38,537 nucleotides of DNA from Bacteroidota bacterium (GTDB lineage Bacteria > Bacteroidota > Bacteroidia > NS11-12g > UBA955), in the NCBI GenBank assembly GCA_947496065.1, contig CANMBF010000025.1, positions 1 to 38,537 on the forward strand, in the 5' to 3' direction. Position 1 is the stretch's first letter, and each line of letters starts with the position of its first letter. Of the stretch, positions 17,890-28,247 are shown one piece after another. Under the pieces are notes generated by a model, which was given only the letters and a program-made list of their open reading frames with translations, was not told where the DNA came from and ran no database searches. Position numbers and translations under genes: made by a program.

Positions 17890-20856
17890 ATGAAACGCTT
17901 TATTTACTATGGAATTTTGCTTATTACTTTTTTTTTATCCAAAAAGTTGAGCGCTCAAATAGCATTTTATAATCCGCCTAAAGACAATGCCTTTGTTCCA
18001 AGGAATGTAAATACCAACAAGGGTTCTATAAAAATAAAAGGCAATATTACAAGCGCTGCATATACTGGCTTAACTTTAAATGTCTATCAAAACAATGTGC
18101 TTAAAACGAGCTATGTTTCAAGTTTTAATGCTAGTCAGAATTTAACCGCTTTTTCGCATACCCTCGACTTATCAGCAGGAAAATATATTTACACCCTCGA
18201 ATTCATCTTAAGTGGATCGGCTTCCTATACCAAAATAATCGATGGCATTATGGTAGGCGATGTCTACTTAATTCAAGGACAGAGCAATGCGGTAGCTTGT
18301 AATTATGTTAATGGTAGTATCAATTATTCTGCAGCTTACAGGGATACATTCATTCGAAGTTTTGGTAACAGTTATCCCTATTCATTAACGGTAGCATCGG
18401 ATACCAATTGGTATAAAGCAGATGCCGAAAATGCCTATGTGCAAGGTGGTATTGGTCAGTGGCCATTGGTAATTGCCAAGTCAATTGTCGATTCATTTAA
18501 GATGCCTGTTTGCATTTTAAATGGCGCTGTTGGCGGCACAGCCATTACCCAACACACCAGCACACCAGGCAATCCAGAAGACTTAAATTCAATTTATGGT
18601 CGCTTGCTTTACAGAGTTAGAAAAGCTAAATTAGAGAATAATATTCGCGGTATACTTTATTTTCAAGGAGAAAGCGATGGCAGCAGCGCCAATTTACACG
18701 ACAGTTTATTTAAACAGGTATACAGTGCTTGGAACCGTGATTACAAAGGGTTTAAAAAACTGTATGTAGTACAAGTGCGCGGTAAAGGTTGTGGCAATCC
18801 AAGTTTAGCACTTCGCAATTACCAACGCAATTTTGAATTTGCACTCAGTAAATGCAAAGTTATTAGCAGCAATGGTCTTAATAATCACGATGGCTGCCAT
18901 TATGGATTTGCCAATGGCTATGAATTACTAGGCAAACAATTGGCTGCTTTAATCGCGAGAGATTTATACGGCAGTAAGCGCACCACCAATATCGATCCAC
19001 CCAATATTAAAAGCTGTTATTACAGCAACGCTGCGCAAGATGAAGTCACCATGGTGATGCAAAATCCGAATGACATCATTTATGCTGATAATTTATTTCA
19101 CAAAATTTTTAAAGTGGAGGGCGATAATACCGTCACTGTGAGTAGTGGATTCATCAGAAATAATCGCATTGTCATTAAGCTCAATAAAAGCAGTTGCAAT
19201 ATTACAGGCATTACCTACGATAGTGATATTGGTACACAACCTTGGGTAAAAAATGCCACCAATGCCGGACTCATCAGTTTTTATAATCAACCCATCCTCA
19301 CCAATCAAATTCAGCCGTTCTATGCGGGTTGTAAAAAGACATTGATTAACATGGGAGAAGATAGTATCCCTGGTTGTAAATATTTATGGAAACGTTTGAG
19401 CAATGGCAAAACTTACAACAGTGCCAAAATTAAAATAATGGGTGATACAACCGAGCCATTTACATTAATACTTACATACGGGGCCACCGCTTGCAAACAA
19501 AAAGATACTTTTGGAATTTATTTATCGCCCGATCCTGTAACCATTCCAGAATTGGGTGCCAATTCAATTGTATGTTGGAAAGATACATTGACCTATCGAC
19601 CCAATGCTAACGGATTCAGTCTGTTTAAATGGAGCAGCAGCAAAGGCACCACTGATTATTTGTTTTATCATAAAAGCTATGTCACCGAAAAAATTGTGTT
19701 AACAGCCACCAGCAACAACTTATGTATTTACAAAGATTCAGTACAAATAACGCTTTCAAAACCAAGTGTAAAGTTGCCTTCAGATTTTTCAATTTGTGCT
19801 ACTACCGATACTTTACTTTCGGTACCAGACACTTTTCGTTTATATAGATGGAACCAACAACTTGGCACTCATCAATACCGCGCTGGCATAGGCCGTGTTA
19901 TCCTTGAAGTTGAAAATAAATATGCTTGTAAAACCAGCGATACAATTATTCTCACTGCCCATACAAGTTTGCCAAAACAATTTAAACCGCTGGCAGTGTG
20001 CAACAATGAACTGCGCAATGAAAACCAACCGAAGGTTGTAAAAGAATGGTACCATTCGCAAATTAAATTGGGCCCTGTTTTGCAAATTAATCCGAACACG
20101 ATAAGTCAATTAACATATCCTTTGGTGTTAATCGATTCAAACGGTTGTGCAAATGCAGATACCATTTATACAACCGCTTTAAATGCACCCGAACTTAAGC
20201 TTGGCAACGACACAGGGTTTTGTAAAGGCAACAGCATAAATATACAATTGCCCTATAATATGAAGGCCTATTTTTGGAACAATGCATTGACAAGTTTAAC
20301 CACCATTAAAATCAACAAAGCCAATACCTATACTGCACAAGTAATTGCCAATAATAATTGTAGTTCCTTTGATACCATTGTTGTAGCTGAATTTATTTTG
20401 CCAGAACTCAGCAATTTTTATGATACTGTTTTATGTACTGGTCAAACATGGACACCCAACTTAAATAACAATTATAAGTATACAGTCAATAATAAAGGCA
20501 TCCAAACTGGCTTTAAAATCAGCAATCCTGGCAGTTATCAAATCAAAGTAATTAGTCAACAAGGTTGTCTATCTCAAAAAAATATTACAGTCAATACCAA
20601 AGATTGCCAAAGCTCAAATCTTCTATCAACTTCAAGCACAAGCATTGCCCTGTATCCTAATCCTGTAGCCAATTATTTAACCATTAACAATACTTTAACG
20701 GGGCCCTCAGCACTTACAATTTATAGTTTAGAGGGTAAAAAAGTATTGACTTCACCACTACTTAATGGCACTCAAAACATCAATTTAAGTGCCTTGCAAA
20801 GCGGTTCTTATTTTATTGTGATTGGCTCGCAGCGTTGGTCGATTCTAAAACTTTAA
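17890..20856 (+). CDS. SGNH/sialate O-acetylesterase-like protein with T9SS sorting domain
   Basis: A 988-residue secreted protein starting with signal peptide MKRFIYYGILLITFFLS, cleaved near LSAQ. Residues about 120-350 form a SASA-type SGNH esterase domain with all blocks visible: GQSNA (130-134, nucleophile Ser132), GGTAI (215-219), QGES (259-262) and DGCHYG with Asp334 and His337. The family removes acetyl groups from sugars such as sialic acid or hemicellulose; the actual substrate is unknown. The remaining 600 residues are Cys-containing Ig/PKD-like modules (repeated 'C....DT' patterns). The T9SS tail has LYPNPVANYL and ends WSILKL. The gene is divergent from metH, with the two promoters within about 90 bases. 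Confidence 0.87.
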   Translation: MKRFIYYGILLITFFLSKKLSAQIAFYNPPKDNAFVPRNVNTNKGSIKIKGNITSAAYTGLTLNVYQNNVLKTSYVSSFNASQNLTAFSHTLDLSAGKYIYTLEFILSGSASYTKIIDGIMVGDVYLIQGQSNAVACNYVNGSINYSAAYRDTFIRSFGNSYPYSLTVASDTNWYKADAENAYVQGGIGQWPLVIAKSIVDSFKMPVCILNGAVGGTAITQHTSTPGNPEDLNSIYGRLLYRVRKAKLENNIRGILYFQGESDGSSANLHDSLFKQVYSAWNRDYKGFKKLYVVQVRGKGCGNPSLALRNYQRNFEFALSKCKVISSNGLNNHDGCHYGFANGYELLGKQLAALIARDLYGSKRTTNIDPPNIKSCYYSNAAQDEVTMVMQNPNDIIYADNLFHKIFKVEGDNTVTVSSGFIRNNRIVIKLNKSSCNITGITYDSDIGTQPWVKNATNAGLISFYNQPILTNQIQPFYAGCKKTLINMGEDSIPGCKYLWKRLSNGKTYNSAKIKIMGDTTEPFTLILTYGATACKQKDTFGIYLSPDPVTIPELGANSIVCWKDTLTYRPNANGFSLFKWSSSKGTTDYLFYHKSYVTEKIVLTATSNNLCIYKDSVQITLSKPSVKLPSDFSICATTDTLLSVPDTFRLYRWNQQLGTHQYRAGIGRVILEVENKYACKTSDTIILTAHTSLPKQFKPLAVCNNELRNENQPKVVKEWYHSQIKLGPVLQINPNTISQLTYPLVLIDSNGCANADTIYTTALNAPELKLGNDTGFCKGNSINIQLPYNMKAYFWNNALTSLTTIKINKANTYTAQVIANNNCSSFDTIVVAEFILPELSNFYDTVLCTGQTWTPNLNNNYKYTVNNKGIQTGFKISNPGSYQIKVISQQGCLSQKNITVNTKDCQSSNLLSTSSTSIALYPNPVANYLTINNTLTGPSALTIYSLEGKKVLTSPLLNGTQNINLSALQSGSYFIVIGSQRWSILKL

Positions 20857-20922
20857 ACGACTATTTATTGGGTTTTATGCTCTCATTTTTAGCGTATTTT
20901 TAACAGACCAAAATAATTATCC

Positions 20923-20930
20923 TATTTTCG
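20923..20930 (+). promoter_or_regulatory. -7-like element before the VPS10/BNR gene
   Basis: TATTTTCG fits the TAnnTTcG variant and lies 18 bases before the ATG at 20949. No clear -33 element is seen, so this is tentative. Confidence 0.35.
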
Positions 20931-20948
20931 AATTTTAATTCATCATTT

Positions 20949-23900
20949 ATGAAAAAACTTTTAACAGCATTTGCCCTCCTCTTTTGTGTTTATGTAGTCG
21001 GTGAAAACAAACCGAAGAACAGCAATAAAGATACAACATTGGGTACCTTTTTATCAGGCTTTAAATTTCGCAGTATTGGCCCTGCTGTTACTTCTGGCAG
21101 AGTTGGCGACCTGATTGTTAACCCCAATAACAAATCGCAATGGTACATCGCAGCTGCCAATGGTGGGGTATGGAAAACCGATAACGCAGGTACTACATTT
21201 TATCCTATTTTCGATGGACAAGGATCATTCTCAATAGGCTGTTTAAAAATGGATCCCAACAACGAGCACACCATATGGGTGGGCAGTGGCGAAAATAATA
21301 ACCAACGCAGCGTGGGTTATGGCGATGGTATTTATAAATCGGAAGATGGCGGCAAATCGTGGAAGAACATGGGTTTAAAAAACAGTGAACACATTGGCAT
21401 GATTGCTATTGATCCACAAAATTCGAATATAGTATATGTTGCAGCTTATGGGCCTTTATGGAGTGCTGGTGGCGACCGCGGTATTTATAAAACAACTGAT
21501 GGCGGTACTACTTGGAACCGTGTATTGTTTGTAAGCGAAATACAGGATTTAATGAAGTGCATATCGACCCTAATCACCCCAATATTTTATACGCAAGTGC
21601 ACATCAAAGAAGAAGACACGAATGGACCTATTTAGGCGAAGGACCAGAATCGGCCATTTATAAAAGTACTGACAATGGCACTACATGGAGTAAATTAGAA
21701 AATGGTTTACCAAAAGGCGATATCGGCAGAATTGGTTTAGCGGTTTCGCCTGCAAATACAGATTATATTTATGCCATTATAGAAGCAGGTGATGATAGCA
21801 AAGGTATTTACCTTTCTACCAATCGCGGTGCTAGTTGGGAAAAGCGCTCGGGCTATGCCACAGCAGGTAATTATTACAATGAAATTTTTGCTGACCCTAT
21901 CAATCCAATGCTCATTTATTCAATGAATACTTATGCCATGTTAAGCAATGATGGTGGCAAAAATTTTAATGCATTGGGCGAAAAAAGCAAGCACGTAGAC
22001 AACCATGTGATATGGGTAGATAAAGACAATACTAAACACTGTTTAATTGGATGTGATGGTGGTTTATACGAAACCTTCGATGGCGCTGCTACTTGGGATT
22101 ATAAGGCCAATTTACCCATTACACAATTTTACAGAGTGACGGTAGACAATGCTAAACCATTTTACAATGTCTATGGTGGTACCCAAGATAACAATACTTT
22201 AGGTGGACCCTCGCGCACCGTTAGTGGAAGTGGCATACACAATTACGATTGGTTTGTAACAGTTGGTGGCGATGGTTTTAAAACCGTTGTAGATCCCAAA
22301 GATCCAGACATTGTATATTCACAATGGCAATATGGAGGCTTGGTGCGATTCAATAAAAAAACAGGTGAAGCACTCGATATTAAACCAATGGAGAAAGAGG
22401 GCGAACCTGCATACAGATTCAATTGGGATGCACCGATTGTAATTAGTTCGCATTCGAATACCACTTTGTATTTTACCGCTCAAAAAGTATTTAAAAGTAC
22501 CGATAGAGGCAATACTTGGCAGGTGATAAGTCCTGATTTATCGAGAGGCATCGATCGCAACAAACTACCCGTAATGGGCAAAGTATGGAGCATGGATGCG
22601 GTTGCTAAAAACCAATCAACCAGTATTTATGGCAATATTACTGCGTTTGCTGAATCGCCTAAAAACAGTCAATTGTTATATGTAGGGACCGATGATGGTT
22701 TAATCCAAGTGAGTTCTGATGGCGGAAAATCATGGGTAAAATCGAGTGTATTTCCAGGGGTACCAGATCAAGTATTGGTACAAAATATTTACGCATCGAA
22801 ACACGATGAAAATATTGTTTATGCCGTATTCAATAACCACCGCAATGGCGACTTTAAACCCTATCTTTTAAAGTCGAGCGACAAAGGAAAAACATGGCAA
22901 GCTCTACAAAACGATTTACCTACACGTGGCTCTGTGCAATGCTTTGCAGAAGACCATATCAATAAAGATTTATATTTTGCAGGTACAGAATTTGGTTTGT
23001 ATGTGAGTACCAATGCAGGTAGCAATTGGAGTAAATTCAATGCAGGATTACCGAATACCACCATTAAAGAAATTGTAATTCAAGAGCGCGAAAACGATTT
23101 GGTATTGGCTACTTTTGGCAGAGGCTTTTATATACTCGATGATTACAGTCCTTTGCAAAATTACCAAAGCAGAAAAATAGATTTAGAGAATAAAGCGGCC
23201 ACTATTTTCCCAATAAAAGAGGCCTTGGTATTTATGCCATCAACACCACTGGGGCACAGGGGTAAATCATTCCAAGGCGAAAGTTTTTATATAGCCGATA
23301 ATCCTGCCATTGGTGCCGTAATTACTTACTATATCAAAGATGATTACAAAACCATCAAAGAAATAAGAAAAGCACGCGAAGAAAAACAAGTGAATGATTA
23401 CTATCCAAGCAAAGATTCAATACGCTTGGAAGACCGCGAGCAAGAAGCCTATCTATTAGCCATTATTACCGATCAGAGTGGTCGTGTGATTAAACAAATA
23501 AGACAAGGTGCTAGAAAAGGCATGGTGCGAATGGTATGGAATGGTAGAATGGAAAAAACAAGTCCTATTAGTTTTTATCAACCCGATTTAAGCAATCCAT
23601 ACGAAGGCGAAGACAACGGACCATTGGCCATTCCTGGCATTTACAATGTGGAATTAAAATTGGTGGTAAATAATCAAATAACAAGCCTTGGCAATAAAGC
23701 AAGTTTTACGCTTAAAACACTTTACAACTCATCTTATAACAACGAAGCCTTTAATGCCGAGTTAGCAGAATTTAGAAGAGTGGTAAGTGGTGTAAATGCC
23801 TATTGTGGCGAGATGATTAACCGTTCGGCATTTATTAAAAAAGGGGCTGAACAAAATGCAAATGCATCCATCTTAAAACAATTAGAAACCATCGACAATA

Positions 23901-24193
23901 AAATGTATCAAATCGCTTTGCAATTAAATGGCGATGGTACACTCGCCGGCAGAGAGTTTGAAACCTTACCTGGCTTGGCTGGTGCACTCGAAGGTATAGT
24001 AGGTGGATTGTGGGCTACTACCGAACCAACCACTACCACCTATACTGAAAAATTAAGTGCCTTGAAAATAAAATTCACGCCTATTTACACTGAAGTATTA
24101 GCGGTGAAAGTTTTATTAGAACAACTTGAAAAGCAATTGGAGCAAATGAACATACCTTACACACCAGGCAGGTTACCTGAATGGAAGGGTTAG
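20949..24193 (+). pseudogene. VPS10/BNR-repeat (sialidase-like beta-propeller) protein split by a 1-base frameshift
   Basis: Reads as one gene of about 1081 residues broken by a frameshift at 21538-21540. The first frame (20949-21635) starts with signal peptide MKKLLTAFALLFCVYVV and carries FRSIGPAVTSGRVGDL and BNR/Asp-box repeats (GGVWKTDNAGTTF, GIYKSEDGGKSW, GIYKTTDGGTTW). It then leaves the family pattern after LFVSE. The second frame continues the same protein from NTGFNEVHIDPNHP, through ASAHQRRRHEWTYL and more Asp-box repeats, to a C-terminal helical region ending PGRLPEWKG. Adding one A to the GCGAAATAC run restores a continuous product. The family is a secreted seven-bladed propeller ('VPS10 domain' / glycosyl-hydrolase-like) of unclear substrate. 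It could be a real mutation or a homopolymer sequencing error; both flanks keep coding quality. Confidence 0.85.
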
Positions 24194-24212
24194 AGCTTAT
24201 TAATTAGCGCCC

Positions 24213-25721
24213 ATGCAAAAAATGCTGAATGCCCTCAAACAACATTACCAATTTGTAGTGGTTTGGTTGTTGTTGCTCATCGTTGGATTGCTTACCTACA
24301 CAAGGTATGGCGTATCATACGATGAACGCGCTCAACGCGAAATTGGTTATGCTTTTAACGATTACGTATTTAGGAATGATACTACTTTTTATCATTTCAA
24401 CGATCGCGACCATGGTGGCATTTTTGAAATGGCTTTGGTAGGCATTGAAAAAAATACCAATACCAGAGAGACGCGCAATGTATTTTTACAAAGGCATTTT
24501 ATCAGTCATTTGTTTTTTTTGGTCTGTTTGATTTTTGGCTATTTATTATTTCTCAATTTATATAAAAACAAAAGCATTGCAGTTATTACAATGCTAGCAC
24601 TGGCCTTGCATCCGCGACTGTATACGCACTCGTTTTTTAATACCAAAGATATGCCATTTATGGGGCTAAGCATCGTGGCACTTTACTTTGCTTACCAAGT
24701 TCTAAAAAACAATCAACTGCGCTCCTATATTGCCCTTGGAATTGTATGTGGCTTAGCCGCTAGCATCCGTTTATTGGGCATTGTATTTCCATTGTTGCTG
24801 TTTGTTTTTGTTGGATTAAAAATATTAATGCAGAAAGATATAAAACCATTAAAAGGATTAATTGTATTCAGTGTATTTTTCTTATTCTTTTTTTATCTCT
24901 GTTTTCCAACCTTGTGGCCGCATCCTATTAAAATATTTTTAGAGATGTACCAATCGTTTGCCTTGTTCAGATGGGATGCCTCGGTATTGTTAAATGGCGA
25001 GCTGATAAAAGCCACCGAATTGCCTTGGTATTACTTACCAGAATGGATAAGTATCACCACCCCGATTACCTTATTATTAGCGGCTAGTATTGGTATCATT
25101 CTCTATTTAAAAAATTGCTTTAATACAAAAGAATCGCTTACCAATCAATTGTTTTTAGGCTTAGGTTTATCATTATTTGTATTGCCTGTGTTAATGGTGA
25201 TTATAAAACACTCGGTGGTATACGATGATTGGCGCCATGTGTATTTTATTTACCCAGGCTTGGTGGTCTTTATTGGTTATGCTTTAATGCAAATCAAACC
25301 CATTAAATTAAGTTATGCTTTTGCAATTCTAATCACTGTTGAACTACTCTACACACAGCTGCGATTGTTTCCGCATCAATATGTTTATTTCAATGCCTTA
25401 ATTCCAAAGCATGAGGAATACTTGCGCAAACAGTTTGAATTCGATTATTGGGGCGTTTCTAATCATGAAGCCCTTGAACAATTATTGGCCTACGACCATT
25501 CCGATACCATTACGGTGCAATACCATTCTGTTGTCTTGAACAATTGGTTACTGTTAACCGAAGACCAACAAAAGCGCATTAAAGTCATTAATGCCGACCA
25601 ACATCCACAGTATTTTATTACGAATTACAGATTAGCGCCTCAAGGTTTTCCGAACTACCAACTCCTTTATTCCAAGAAAGTAGAAGGCAGCAGTATACAC
25701 AGTATTTTTAGAATACAATAA
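24213..25721 (+). CDS. Multi-pass membrane glycosyltransferase-like protein (PMT/ArnT superfamily)
   Basis: A 502-residue inner-membrane protein with about ten hydrophobic segments. After the first one (residues 12-30) comes a loop with YGVSYDERAQREIG, where the acidic Asp-Glu pair fits the catalytic loop of GT-C fold enzymes that use polyprenyl-phosphate sugars. HPRLYTHSFFNTKDMPF resembles the second conserved loop of this superfamily. The C-terminal 120 residues are soluble. The donor and acceptor are unknown; protein or lipid glycosylation is the inferred role. It starts 19 bases after the previous gene and may be co-transcribed with it. Confidence 0.75.
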   Translation: MQKMLNALKQHYQFVVVWLLLLIVGLLTYTRYGVSYDERAQREIGYAFNDYVFRNDTTFYHFNDRDHGGIFEMALVGIEKNTNTRETRNVFLQRHFISHLFFLVCLIFGYLLFLNLYKNKSIAVITMLALALHPRLYTHSFFNTKDMPFMGLSIVALYFAYQVLKNNQLRSYIALGIVCGLAASIRLLGIVFPLLLFVFVGLKILMQKDIKPLKGLIVFSVFFLFFFYLCFPTLWPHPIKIFLEMYQSFALFRWDASVLLNGELIKATELPWYYLPEWISITTPITLLLAASIGIILYLKNCFNTKESLTNQLFLGLGLSLFVLPVLMVIIKHSVVYDDWRHVYFIYPGLVVFIGYALMQIKPIKLSYAFAILITVELLYTQLRLFPHQYVYFNALIPKHEEYLRKQFEFDYWGVSNHEALEQLLAYDHSDTITVQYHSVVLNNWLLLTEDQQKRIKVINADQHPQYFITNYRLAPQGFPNYQLLYSKKVEGSSIHSIFRIQ

Positions 25722-25745
25722 AAAAACCTGAGCGATGCTCAGGTT
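25719..25745 (-). terminator. Terminator of the lipocalin-like gene (possibly bidirectional)
   Basis: A 9-bp stem, AACCTGAGC / GCTCAGGTT (25725-25745) with a 3-base loop, is followed on the minus strand by a run of T. The T-run side fits the gene ending at 25797. On the plus strand it also lies just after the stop codon of the glycosyltransferase gene but lacks a good T-run. Confidence 0.8.
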
Positions 25746-25750
25746 CTCTT

Positions 25751-25772
25751 GCAAGTACTTTATACTTGCTTT
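25751..25772 (+). terminator. Second small hairpin after the glycosyltransferase gene
   Basis: GCAAGTA (25751-25757) pairs with TACTTGC (25763-25769) around a 5-base loop, followed by TTTG. A weak plus-strand terminator is possible; the T-run is short. Confidence 0.3.
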
Positions 25773-25796
25773 GTAAATAGCAGTTTAAATGGTTAA

Positions 25797-26231
25797 TTAT
25801 AAACCATTAAAATAATACACGTAGGTATCTGAATTTACAACTCTTTTAAGCCATAATTCTTTTGAAGCCAAACGTTGGATATTATAAATAACATCATCGT
25901 GTGAAATGGTGATCATTACATCCTCATCATCGTTCATAAACACCCATTTACCTGAGTTGGTGGTTCTAGTAGGAAACCAAAAAATCGAACCTTCGATGGT
26001 TTGATTTAAGGTACCATCATTGAACACTGTATAGGTATAAGAAGCGCCCGATAGATCTTGAATCGCGCCATTCTTTTCATACTTTGTCAGAGTCCAAGTA
26101 TTCGTAAATCGGTCTTTTCTGGTTTTAACAGAAACAATGGGGTCATCGCTTCCTTTTTTGCATGATGGAAGTGAAATTGTGAGTGTAGTGGCTAATAATA
26201 AAGCGACTAATAGAAATTTAATTTTGTTCAT
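25797..26231 (-). CDS. Lipocalin-like lipoprotein
   Basis: A 144-residue lipoprotein. The signal peptide MNKIKFLLVALLLATTLTI ends in lipobox LPSC, followed by KKGSDD. The mature part has the arrangement of small Bacteroidota lipocalin-like proteins: RFTNTWTLTKYEKNG at the start (the W-x-L-x-x-Y strand), FNDGTL, SGKWVFMNDDEDV and a final strand LWLKRVV..DTYVYYF. Such proteins form a small beta-barrel in the periplasm or on the outer membrane and may bind hydrophobic ligands; the ligand is unknown. A single-gene unit with its own terminator (25719-25745). Confidence 0.8.
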   Translation of the reverse strand: MNKIKFLLVALLLATTLTISLPSCKKGSDDPIVSVKTRKDRFTNTWTLTKYEKNGAIQDLSGASYTYTVFNDGTLNQTIEGSIFWFPTRTTNSGKWVFMNDDEDVMITISHDDVIYNIQRLASKELWLKRVVNSDTYVYYFNGL

Positions 26232-26426
26232 TTATATTTGGGATATTGATTGCTAATTCTTAATTGAATTAACAGACTACAAAATTGAACCAAATGAAGG
26301 CAATGGCTATTACACAATTACGTATAGATATTACACGATTACCACTTAGGCAAGAATATCGCCAAATTGTAAAAGTTATAAAGTAAATTCGTAGTACTAA
26401 AGGCACCCATAACTTAAAATAAACCA

Positions 26427-27467
26427 ATGAAACCTAACGAAACCTCACAAGACCTTTTGAATAAACGCATTCGACAATTCTTTGTCATTAGCGCTATTGT
26501 ACTACTAGGTATTTTATTATTTAACCAATTGCTTTTTATGTTGAGTGCCTTTTTTGGTGCCATCACCTTGTATATTATTTTAAGGAAACCCCACAAACGC
26601 TTGGTAAGAAAATACAGGTGGCGAAAAGGATTGACCAGTTTATTTTTAATGGCCTGCACCATTGTATTGCTATTGGTGCCCATTTATTTTATTGTTCAGT
26701 TTGTGGCCATGCGTATCAGTCCTTATTTACAATCGACCGAACCTTTATTAAATGCCATTCACACCATTAATAATTATATCAGCAGTCGGTTCGATTTTGT
26801 TTTACTTTCGAGCAGCAATCTTACTAAAATAAAAGAGCTGGCAAGCAATGTATTGCCATCGGTGATTGGTTCGGGCTTAATGATATTAACCGACCTCTTA
26901 TTAATGTATTTTTTGTTGTGGTTTATGCTCAACAAAAGTTTCGAAATGGAACGCTGGATTAAAATCAACAGTCCTTTTAACAGGGCCAATACCCGCTTGC
27001 TTTTAATCGAAACCAAAGACACCATTTTGAACAATGCCATTGGCATAATTATTTTAGGTTTTATACAAGGCTTGTTTGCCATGTTGGGGTATTATATTTT
27101 TGGTGTTAATGACCCCATTTTATGGGGACTGATAACAGGAGCAGCATCGGTTATTCCCTTTGCGGGCACTATGATAGTTTGGGTGCCCTTAACCATTCTT
27201 TTATTTGCTAATGGCGATACTACAGGTGGTGTTGGCTTGGCATTTTATGGTTTTATCATTATAGGCGGTATCGACAATGTGATGCGTTTTATATTGCAGA
27301 AAAAAATAGCCCAAACCCATCCCTTGATAACGGTATTTGGAGTCATCGTTGGGTTGAATTTATTTGGCTTCTGGGGCTTAATCTTTGGACCTTTAATGTT
27401 CTCACTTTTTATATTGTTAGGGAGGGTTTATAAAAGGGAGTATTTGACGCCTAGTAAATCTGAATAA
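26427..27467 (+). CDS. AI-2E family transporter
   Basis: A 346-residue inner-membrane protein of the AI-2 exporter / TqsA-YdiK-PerM superfamily. There are two hydrophobic segments at residues 18-55, a basic loop (RKPHKRLVRKYRWRKG), a segment at about 70-95, an amphipathic soluble stretch (about 95-150), and then a cluster of five membrane segments. The typical conserved features are present: GFIQGLFAMLGYY, the VIPFAGTMIVWVP region, and a C-terminal GLNLFGFWGLIFGPL. Substrates vary in the family (AI-2, Na+/H+, small molecules), so I claim only the family. A -7-like box TAAATTCG lies at 26384-26391. It ends 5 bases from the convergent repressor gene. Confidence 0.9.
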   Translation: MKPNETSQDLLNKRIRQFFVISAIVLLGILLFNQLLFMLSAFFGAITLYIILRKPHKRLVRKYRWRKGLTSLFLMACTIVLLLVPIYFIVQFVAMRISPYLQSTEPLLNAIHTINNYISSRFDFVLLSSSNLTKIKELASNVLPSVIGSGLMILTDLLLMYFLLWFMLNKSFEMERWIKINSPFNRANTRLLLIETKDTILNNAIGIIILGFIQGLFAMLGYYIFGVNDPILWGLITGAASVIPFAGTMIVWVPLTILLFANGDTTGGVGLAFYGFIIIGGIDNVMRFILQKKIAQTHPLITVFGVIVGLNLFGFWGLIFGPLMFSLFILLGRVYKREYLTPSKSE

Positions 27468-27472
27468 GCACC

Positions 27473-28231
27473 CTATTGCTTCTTAATCCCCTCTATCTCC
27501 ACCTGCATGCTGCGCAACATGTGCATGATGCTATCCAGGTTGAGCTCTTCTTCTTTTTTATCGGAGATATTGAGGTTGCAAACAAACTCCCAAACCTCAA
27601 TAATATCGGCTGCTTTAACGGTATAAGGTTGATAGGTTTTATTATCGGAATGCAGTTCTAAAATCGATCCTTTTTTATGTACGCGTTTGTACACCACCCC
27701 TTCGTCTTTGGTAATTAATACATAAGTACTGCCATTCGAAATATGGCTCAAAGATTCGATGTATTTGCCAATCACATAACAACCATTTTGCAAAGGTGGC
27801 ATAGAGTCGCCTTTGATAGGAAAGGCGCGGTGCTTACCTGTTACGCGGAAAGGCAAATTCATGAGCGGCAATTTTTCAATGTACTCGGGATCGGCATAGC
27901 CATTTAAATAACCTGCCGAAGCTTTCATGGTAACCACCTCTACTTGGTCTCTGTTCTCTTTGTCTACCATAATTGGAAACAACAAGCGGTTCTCTCCTAC
28001 TTTAATAAAAGAGTTGTTATCGAACTTGGTGAGGTCGCACTTTACCAAAGCATCAATAGCGATGTGAAAAATATTTGAAATTTTAATTAAGGTATCAATG
28101 GGTGGATCGCATCTTTCTTCTTCATAAGAACCAATGCGCGCTCTAGAGATGTCCAGTTCGAGGGCCAGTTGTTCCTGCGACCATTTTTTTAATTGACGTA
28201 AGTGCCTGATATTCTTTGAAATTTTACTCAT
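27473..28231 (-). CDS. LexA-like repressor: XRE HTH plus S24 self-cleaving peptidase domain
   Basis: A 252-residue DNA-damage-type repressor. Residues 5-62 are an XRE helix-turn-helix (SQEQLALELDISRARIGSYE). Residues about 95-220 form an S24 peptidase domain with nucleophile Ser143 in GDSM, general-base Lys182 in VVYKRV, and a candidate Ala106-Gly107 self-cleavage bond in ASAGYLNGY. The spacing between these sites is close to that in LexA and UmuD. The function expected from the family is to repress its targets until RecA-triggered self-cleavage. It is divergent from dinB-dnaE, which makes those polymerases its likely targets. Its own promoter overlaps two 17-bp dyads, so autoregulation is likely. 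The C-terminal 30 residues are an acidic/helical extension (KKEEELNLDSIMHML). Confidence 0.92.
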   Translation of the reverse strand: MSKISKNIRHLRQLKKWSQEQLALELDISRARIGSYEEERCDPPIDTLIKISNIFHIAIDALVKCDLTKFDNNSFIKVGENRLLFPIMVDKENRDQVEVVTMKASAGYLNGYADPEYIEKLPLMNLPFRVTGKHRAFPIKGDSMPPLQNGCYVIGKYIESLSHISNGSTYVLITKDEGVVYKRVHKKGSILELHSDNKTYQPYTVKAADIIEVWEFVCNLNISDKKEEELNLDSIMHMLRSMQVEIEGIKKQ

Positions 28232-28247
28232 GCTAAAATATTTAGCA
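28231..28247. promoter_or_regulatory. Candidate operator 1 of the XRE-S24 repressor
   Basis: A 17-bp dyad, TGCTAAA-ATA-TTTAGCA, with perfect 7-bp arms. It overlaps the repressor's start codon and its predicted transcription start. It shares the pattern TRCTAAAATnnnTAGYA with operator 2, with centres 23 bp apart. Confidence 0.65.

Noticed and set aside
21535-21545. Programmed -1 frameshift in the VPS10/BNR gene
   Set aside because: The sequence GCGAAATACAG is not an X XXY YYZ slippery heptamer, and no downstream pseudoknot stands out. Mutation or sequencing error is simpler.
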